Of a stretch of DNA of 7,150 bases, positions 4,107 to 7,150 are shown in pieces. The stretch spans positions 1 to 7,150 of the forward strand of contig JACQZD010000159.1 in the NCBI GenBank assembly GCA_016207865.1, in the 5' to 3' direction. How positions within the stretch are numbered: the first letter of the stretch is position 1; every line of letters starts with the position of its first letter. The translations under genes and the position numbers were made by a program. The notes beneath the pieces are model-generated. The model was not told the DNA's origin. It saw only the letters and a program-made list of their open reading frames with translations, and searched no databases. This DNA comes from Nitrospirota bacterium (lineage in GTDB: Bacteria; Nitrospirota; Thermodesulfovibrionia; UBA6902; DSMQ01).

Positions 4107-5171
4107 TTAGTTTATTATATGCAGTTTTTTCGGCAGGGTTGTCAAGACCTCTGCCCCGCCCCTGCCGGCAACCACCATATCTTCTATCCTGACTCCGCCA
4201 AGGCCCGGCAAATATATCCCCGGCTCCACGGTAAAGACCATTCCCTTTTCTATCTTGTCATTACTGCGCCATGATATAAAAGGTTTTTCATGCACCGCAA
4301 GTCCTACGCCATGCCCGGTGCCGTGTCCGAAATAATCACCATAGCCGCCCTGCTTTATAAAATTTCTTGCAGCCTTATCAATTATGTCAGCCTTTATTCC
4401 GGGCTTTACCGCCTTAACAGCCGCATCCTGAGCCTTAAGCGCCAGATTGTAAATCTCCACACGCTGTCCCATACAGGCTGCGCTTAAAAAAACCGTCCTG
4501 CTTATATCGGAAAAGTAGCCTTCATATTCTCCGCCCCAGTCAAAAAGCACAAGGTCTCCTTTTTTTAGTTTCGTATTTGAGGGGCGGGCATGAGGAAGGG
4601 CTGAATTCTGACCAGATGCTACTATAACTCCAAAAGGTATCATTTTGCAACCTGACTCTTTCAGCAGGCTTTCCAGTTTCATTGCAAGAGCCAGTTCAGT
4701 AACCCCCGGTTTTATAAAAGACAGTAGTTTTCTGAATGCGGATTCAGCCCTTTTTACTGCTTCCCTGATACAAAAAAGTTCTTCTGCGGATTTTATCATC
4801 CTGAGGTCTTCAGCTATATTCGGCAAGGCCTTGAGTTTCAATTTATTTTTTAAAAGCCTTTTGTATGTGCGATAGCTTATGCTGTTGTCTTCAAATCCGA
4901 GTTTTTTTATCCCGTATTCAGATGCAATATCTTTTATCAGGCCGGTCCTTTCTCCTTTTTCAATTATTATTTTAAATCCATGCACTTGTTTTTTCGCCTG
5001 CTCCTGATAGCGGAAATCAGTGACAAAGACAGGCGCACTCCTCGTGACGATTAAAAAACCGGAAGACCCCGTAAAACCTGTAATGTATCTCAGGTTGTTA
5101 AGGTCGGTAATCAGGAGTCCGTCAATGTGAAGTTCAGGAAGTTTTTTTCTTAGGACGGTTTTTTTTAGCAT
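4107..5171 (-). CDS. Xaa-Pro aminopeptidase / dipeptidase, M24B family
   Basis: This 354-residue metallopeptidase has a creatinase-type N-terminal domain (IDGLLITDLNNLRYITGFTGSSG...) and a C-terminal pita-bread domain. The expected dinuclear metal ligands are all present. With M1 at 5171 they are D211 (LFDWGGEYEG), D222 (YFSDISRT), H283 (GHGTGHGVGL), E316 (TVEPGIYLPG) and E330 (VRIEDM). Substrate-site His residues lie in LPHARPS and VHEKP. Such enzymes remove N-terminal residues preceding proline or split Xaa-Pro dipeptides in the cytoplasm. The frame stays open upstream to a TTG at 5246, but those 25 residues are read from inside aroQ and are not family-like, so ATG 5171 is preferred. It then overlaps aroQ by 38 bases with no clear Shine-Dalgarno, suggesting translational coupling. 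PepP versus PepQ cannot be settled by eye. Confidence 0.92.
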   Translation of the reverse strand: MLKKTVLRKKLPELHIDGLLITDLNNLRYITGFTGSSGFLIVTRSAPVFVTDFRYQEQAKKQVHGFKIIIEKGERTGLIKDIASEYGIKKLGFEDNSISYRTYKRLLKNKLKLKALPNIAEDLRMIKSAEELFCIREAVKRAESAFRKLLSFIKPGVTELALAMKLESLLKESGCKMIPFGVIVASGQNSALPHARPSNTKLKKGDLVLFDWGGEYEGYFSDISRTVFLSAACMGQRVEIYNLALKAQDAAVKAVKPGIKADIIDKAARNFIKQGGYGDYFGHGTGHGVGLAVHEKPFISWRSNDKIEKGMVFTVEPGIYLPGLGGVRIEDMVVAGRGGAEVLTTLPKKLHIIN

Positions 5172-5598
5172 TTGATATATGTGCAGCCGCTCTGAGGGCC
5201 AGCATATAGCCTTCAGGACCAAACCCTGAAATTTGCCCCAAAGCAACCGGCGCTATAACTGATTTGTGCCTGAATTTTTCTCTGCTGTAGATATTTGAAA
5301 GATGAACCTCTATTGCTGGAGTCTTGACGGCAGCTATGGCATCTCTGATGGCAATGCTTGTGTGTGTGTATGCGGCCGGGTTTATAATAATTGCGCTGTA
5401 ATCACCTGCGTTCTGAATTAAATCAACGATTTCCCCTTCATGATTTGATTGATAAATTGAGATGTTAACCCCTAACTCCTTAGCAAGAACTTTAAGTGAG
5501 TTATTAATCTCCTTCAGCTTCAGGCTGCCGTATATGTCCGTCTCCCTTGTGCCGAGGAGATTAAGGTTAGGACCGTGAATTACCATTATCTTCATCAT
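5134..5598 (-). CDS. aroQ: 3-dehydroquinate dehydratase, type II
   Basis: AroQ converts 3-dehydroquinate to 3-dehydroshikimate, the third step of the shikimate pathway, and normally forms a cytoplasmic dodecamer. The 154-residue protein shows the full type II signature: IHGPNLNLLGTRE at 7-19 with lid Arg18, catalytic Tyr23 in DIYG, SNHEGE at 51-56, INPAAYTHTS at 72-81 (N73, H79), EVHLSN at 97-102 with catalytic His99, and FRHKS with R110. Length is at the upper end of the family because of a basic tail (AKKNRPKKK) that overlaps the next gene. MMK starts at 5598 with AGGAG at 5604-5608, five bases upstream; the second Met (5595) has eight-base spacing and is equally possible. It is the first gene of the operon, and the promoter at 5637-5665 reads into it. 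Confidence 0.96.
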   Translation of the reverse strand: MMKIMVIHGPNLNLLGTRETDIYGSLKLKEINNSLKVLAKELGVNISIYQSNHEGEIVDLIQNAGDYSAIIINPAAYTHTSIAIRDAIAAVKTPAIEVHLSNIYSREKFRHKSVIAPVALGQISGFGPEGYMLALRAAAHISNAKKNRPKKKTS

Positions 5599-5636
5599 AT
5601 GCGCTCCTGAGTTTTAGAATTTATTCAAACTATTGA

Positions 5637-5665
5637 ATATTATTTCATTGCCTGATTTTTTGCAA
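5637..5665 (-). promoter_or_regulatory. Sigma-70-type promoter of the aroQ-pep-efp-accBC operon
   Basis: On the minus strand, TTGCAA (5660-5665) and TAATAT (5637-5642) are separated by 17 bases. The predicted start near 5630 gives a leader of about 32 bases to ATG 5598. No other promoter of this quality was seen inside the housekeeping run, so it probably drives all five genes. Confidence 0.6.
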
Positions 5666-5712
5666 GTCTTTTTCGCACATAACTTTAATTTCCAGTCTCT
5701 GTGCCGCTTGAA

Positions 5713-5767
5713 GTTATATAACATTCAATGTAACTTTAACAACTATGTAACATTACATTAATGTAAC
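5713..5767. promoter_or_regulatory. Cluster of ATGTAAC repeats and palindromes, candidate operator
   Basis: ATGTAAC occurs at 5728-5734, 5745-5751 and 5761-5767, 17 and 16 bases apart. Two overlapping dyads use the same words: ATGTAA-CA-TTACAT (5745-5758) and the perfect 14-base palindrome TTACATTAATGTAA (5753-5766). The palindrome GTTATATAAC (5713-5722) lies beside them. A fourth ATGTAAC (5931-5937) touches the ribosome binding site of the plus-strand lipoprotein gene. The cluster is about 50-100 bases upstream of the aroQ -35 box. The arrangement suggests a dimeric regulator acting on one or both divergent units. The regulator is unknown. Confidence 0.4.
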
Positions 5768-5948
5768 TTATATCTAAAAAAATAATAAATATGTATTCAA
5801 AACATTAGGGTAAAAAATTTTTTATTTTAAAAGTATTTAATTTATAATCAAAACCTTCAACTGTCTGATTTATTTACACTTTTTAGCATATTAATTGCAT
5901 TTAAAATTATGTACAATGATTTTTTCTGTTATGTAACAGGAGACTTTG

Positions 5949-6347
5949 ATGTCAAAAACAGTACTAAAGGCTTGTTTTTTACTTTTACTATCAGCCGTAA
6001 TACTTATAAACTCAGGCTGCAGCAAAACGCAAAATCTTACCTTCACATCAGAATATCAGGCCGTGTTTCTTGACAATGGACAGGCGTTTTTTGGAAAGCT
6101 TGAGAATGCCGGCTCTGCCTATCCGATGCTTAAGGATGTCTATTATGTTCAAAGTCAGGTCAACAAAGAAACTAATCAGGCCACAAGCATCCTTATTAAA
6201 AGAGGAAAGGAATGGCATGGTCCTGACGTGATGTATATCAACTCCAAGCATATTGTTTTAATTGAGCCTGTATCGCCGGATTCAAGGGTGGCACAGCTGA
6301 TTGAGGAGGCAAAGAAGGCATCTCCGCCAGGTCAAATTGCAAAATAA
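5949..6347 (+). CDS. Small lipoprotein of a conserved uncharacterised family
   Basis: The 132-residue protein starts with a lipoprotein-type signal peptide: basic start (MSKTVLK), hydrophobic core (8-20), then NSGC with Cys24 as probable lipid-modified residue. The lipobox is slightly atypical because Asn is at -3. The mature part, YQAVFLDNGQAFFGKLENAGSAYPMLKDVYYVQSQ...ILIKRGKEWHGPDVMYINSKHIVLIEPV, recalls a family of short proteins of unknown function with a NGQxYFGKL...Y..L.DVYYxQ...IKRGxExHGPxxxMxIN pattern. I recognise it as conserved but know no function. ATG 5949 is chosen because AGGAG (5938-5942) is six bases upstream; the TTG at 5946 is too close. The next gene starts 33 bases downstream with no terminator between, so the two are probably one transcript. 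The location is expected to be the periplasmic face of a membrane. Confidence 0.82.
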   Translation: MSKTVLKACFLLLLSAVILINSGCSKTQNLTFTSEYQAVFLDNGQAFFGKLENAGSAYPMLKDVYYVQSQVNKETNQATSILIKRGKEWHGPDVMYINSKHIVLIEPVSPDSRVAQLIEEAKKASPPGQIAK

Positions 6348-6380
6348 AAAAATTTTAAAAATAAAAGGATGGTGAGTCTT

Positions 6381-7150
6381 ATGAAGCATTCAAAAGAACA
6401 TAAGGGGAATATTTACGCACGGCTGGTTTTACTCTTTATGTTTATTCTGCTTCCTTTGCAGCAGGCAGGGGCGGCAGAGACTTACACGAGCGTTACCAAC
6501 GGCGACTGGGGCAGTGACGCTACATGGAGCGGCTTAGGCGTTCCGGACCTTTCTGACACTGTCTATGTAAATCACAACATAACCTTCGGCGGCGAATATG
6601 ATGTCGGCACGCTGAATTTACAATCAGGCTATCTCCAATCCGGTTCATATTTTCTCAATATATCGGCAGGAGGAAGCTGGACCGGCGGAACTTTAAATGC
6701 AGGCACCTACAACAATTTCGGAACATTCGGAATTTCAGGCAGCAGCAAATATCTCTATGGAACACTTAATAACAGCGGCACTATCAACCACGCCATAACA
6801 AACGGATCATATCTGTTCATTTCAGGCGGCGCCGCCCTCAACAACAGCGGTATTTACAATATTCAAAACGACTCTGATTTCTCTTATGTCGGCTCCGGCA
6901 CAAGAACTATCACCAACACAGGCACGTTTATAAAATCAGGCGGTACCGGAACTTCGTCTATAGCGGCGCAAATCGGTTTTTATAATAATGGCGGAACACT
7001 ACAGGCAGACAGCGGCACCCTTGACATAGGCTCTTTAAACAGCACAAATGGGACCTTTAATGCAGCAGACGGCGCAACGCTCTTATTACAAGGAGGCACG
7101 TTAACGGGCCTGCATACGGGCTCAGGAACCGGGACAGTCTCCCTTAGCGG
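6381..7150 (+). CDS. Large exported beta-helix-type surface protein, N-terminal fragment
   Basis: The frame is open from ATG 6381 to the window end (256 residues, no stop). A signal peptide is clear: MKHSKEHKGNIYAR, hydrophobic LVLLFMFILLPL (15-26), cleavage probably after QQAGA or QQAGAA. The mature start, TNGDWGSDATWSGLGVPDLSDTVYVNHNITF (39-69), is the G-W-TW-G-VP-D-V motif often found at the front of large secreted repeat proteins. The remainder is Gly/Asn/Ser/Thr-rich with repeated NNSGTI-like turns at 110, 129, 153, 177 and 201, a 24-residue period over the last four. This is typical of right-handed beta-helix adhesins or autotransporter passengers. The anchor or secretion domain would be at the missing C-terminus. 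In-frame ATG 6369 and GTG 6372 lie upstream, but AAGG is too near them, so 6381 is preferred. No enzymatic motif is seen. Confidence 0.85.
   Translation, partial: MKHSKEHKGNIYARLVLLFMFILLPLQQAGAAETYTSVTNGDWGSDATWSGLGVPDLSDTVYVNHNITFGGEYDVGTLNLQSGYLQSGSYFLNISAGGSWTGGTLNAGTYNNFGTFGISGSSKYLYGTLNNSGTINHAITNGSYLFISGGAALNNSGIYNIQNDSDFSYVGSGTRTITNTGTFIKSGGTGTSSIAAQIGFYNNGGTLQADSGTLDIGSLNSTNGTFNAADGATLLLQGGTLTGLHTGSGTGTVSLS

Larger units (their letters stand above)
5599..5948. other. Divergent, AT-rich intergenic region
   Basis: These 350 bases separate the minus-strand aroQ operon from the plus-strand lipoprotein/surface-protein unit and contain no credible gene. They hold the aroQ promoter, the ATGTAAC cluster and a very AT-rich stretch (about 5768-5870) with A- and T-tracts. 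The plus-strand promoter is not clear: TACAAT at 5912-5917 could be a -10 box, but no good -35 sits at the right distance. Confidence 0.7.

Noticed and set aside
4107..5246. 379-residue version of the M24B peptidase from TTG 5246
   Set aside because: The added N-terminus (MLWGKFQGLVLKAICWPSE...) is an out-of-frame reading of aroQ and does not resemble the family. ATG 5171 gives the normal length.
5946..6347. TTG start three bases before ATG for the lipoprotein
   Set aside because: AGGAG would be only three bases from TTG but six from ATG 5949; ATG is preferred.

Overview
The window looks like a chromosomal segment from a Gram-negative, moderately AT-rich bacterium. The evidence is a probable lipoprotein, a secreted repeat protein and a housekeeping run in the order aroQ, pepP/pepQ-type peptidase, efp, accB, accC. 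From memory, that order occurs in Nitrospirota, Desulfobacterota and some Firmicutes. Intergenic REP-like hairpins of the ATTCC...GGAAT type and AACGC/CTATAAAC arrays fit the sediment Nitrospirota/Desulfobacterota style, but the phylum is a low-confidence guess.

Layout, left to right. (1) 1-151, minus strand: the 5' end of a secreted von Willebrand A (VWA) protein. (2) 276-664, minus: a small exported OB-fold-like protein. Its only well-placed start (TTG with a good Shine-Dalgarno) is separated from the coding frame by a (AGAC)5 tetranucleotide tract that is one unit short of in-frame, so the gene may be phase-variable. (3) 777-1700: an accessory insert on the minus strand. A GTG-started nucleotidyltransferase of the AbiEii/MNT kind overlaps a 65-residue basic protein, with a promoter containing a perfect inverted repeat. 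The insert is bracketed by the real 3' end of accC and a displaced, diverged copy of that 3' end that still has a stop codon. (4) 1708-5598, minus: the housekeeping operon, transcribed aroQ, peptidase, efp, accB, accC. AccC lacks about 122 internal residues, exactly the ATP-grasp B subdomain. REP-like and AACGC-type repeats sit in the accB-accC and peptidase-efp gaps. (5) 5599-5948: an AT-rich divergent promoter region with three ATGTAAC repeats and overlapping palindromes. (6) 5949-7150, plus: a small lipoprotein of a conserved uncharacterised family, then the start of a large exported beta-helix-type surface protein with a 24-residue repeat, cut by the window end.

How the genes work together: AccB (biotin carrier) and AccC (biotin carboxylase) form the first half of acetyl-CoA carboxylase. 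AroQ belongs to the shikimate pathway, EF-P rescues ribosomes at polyproline, and the peptidase cleaves Xaa-Pro bonds. The 3' side of accC is a remodelled spot: an internal deletion, an accessory insert and a duplicated gene end all fall within about 1.6 kb. The most interesting points are the AccC deletion, the nucleotidyltransferase cassette bracketed by accC ends, and the tetranucleotide switch in the OB-fold gene. For the AccC deletion, an assembly error must be excluded first.
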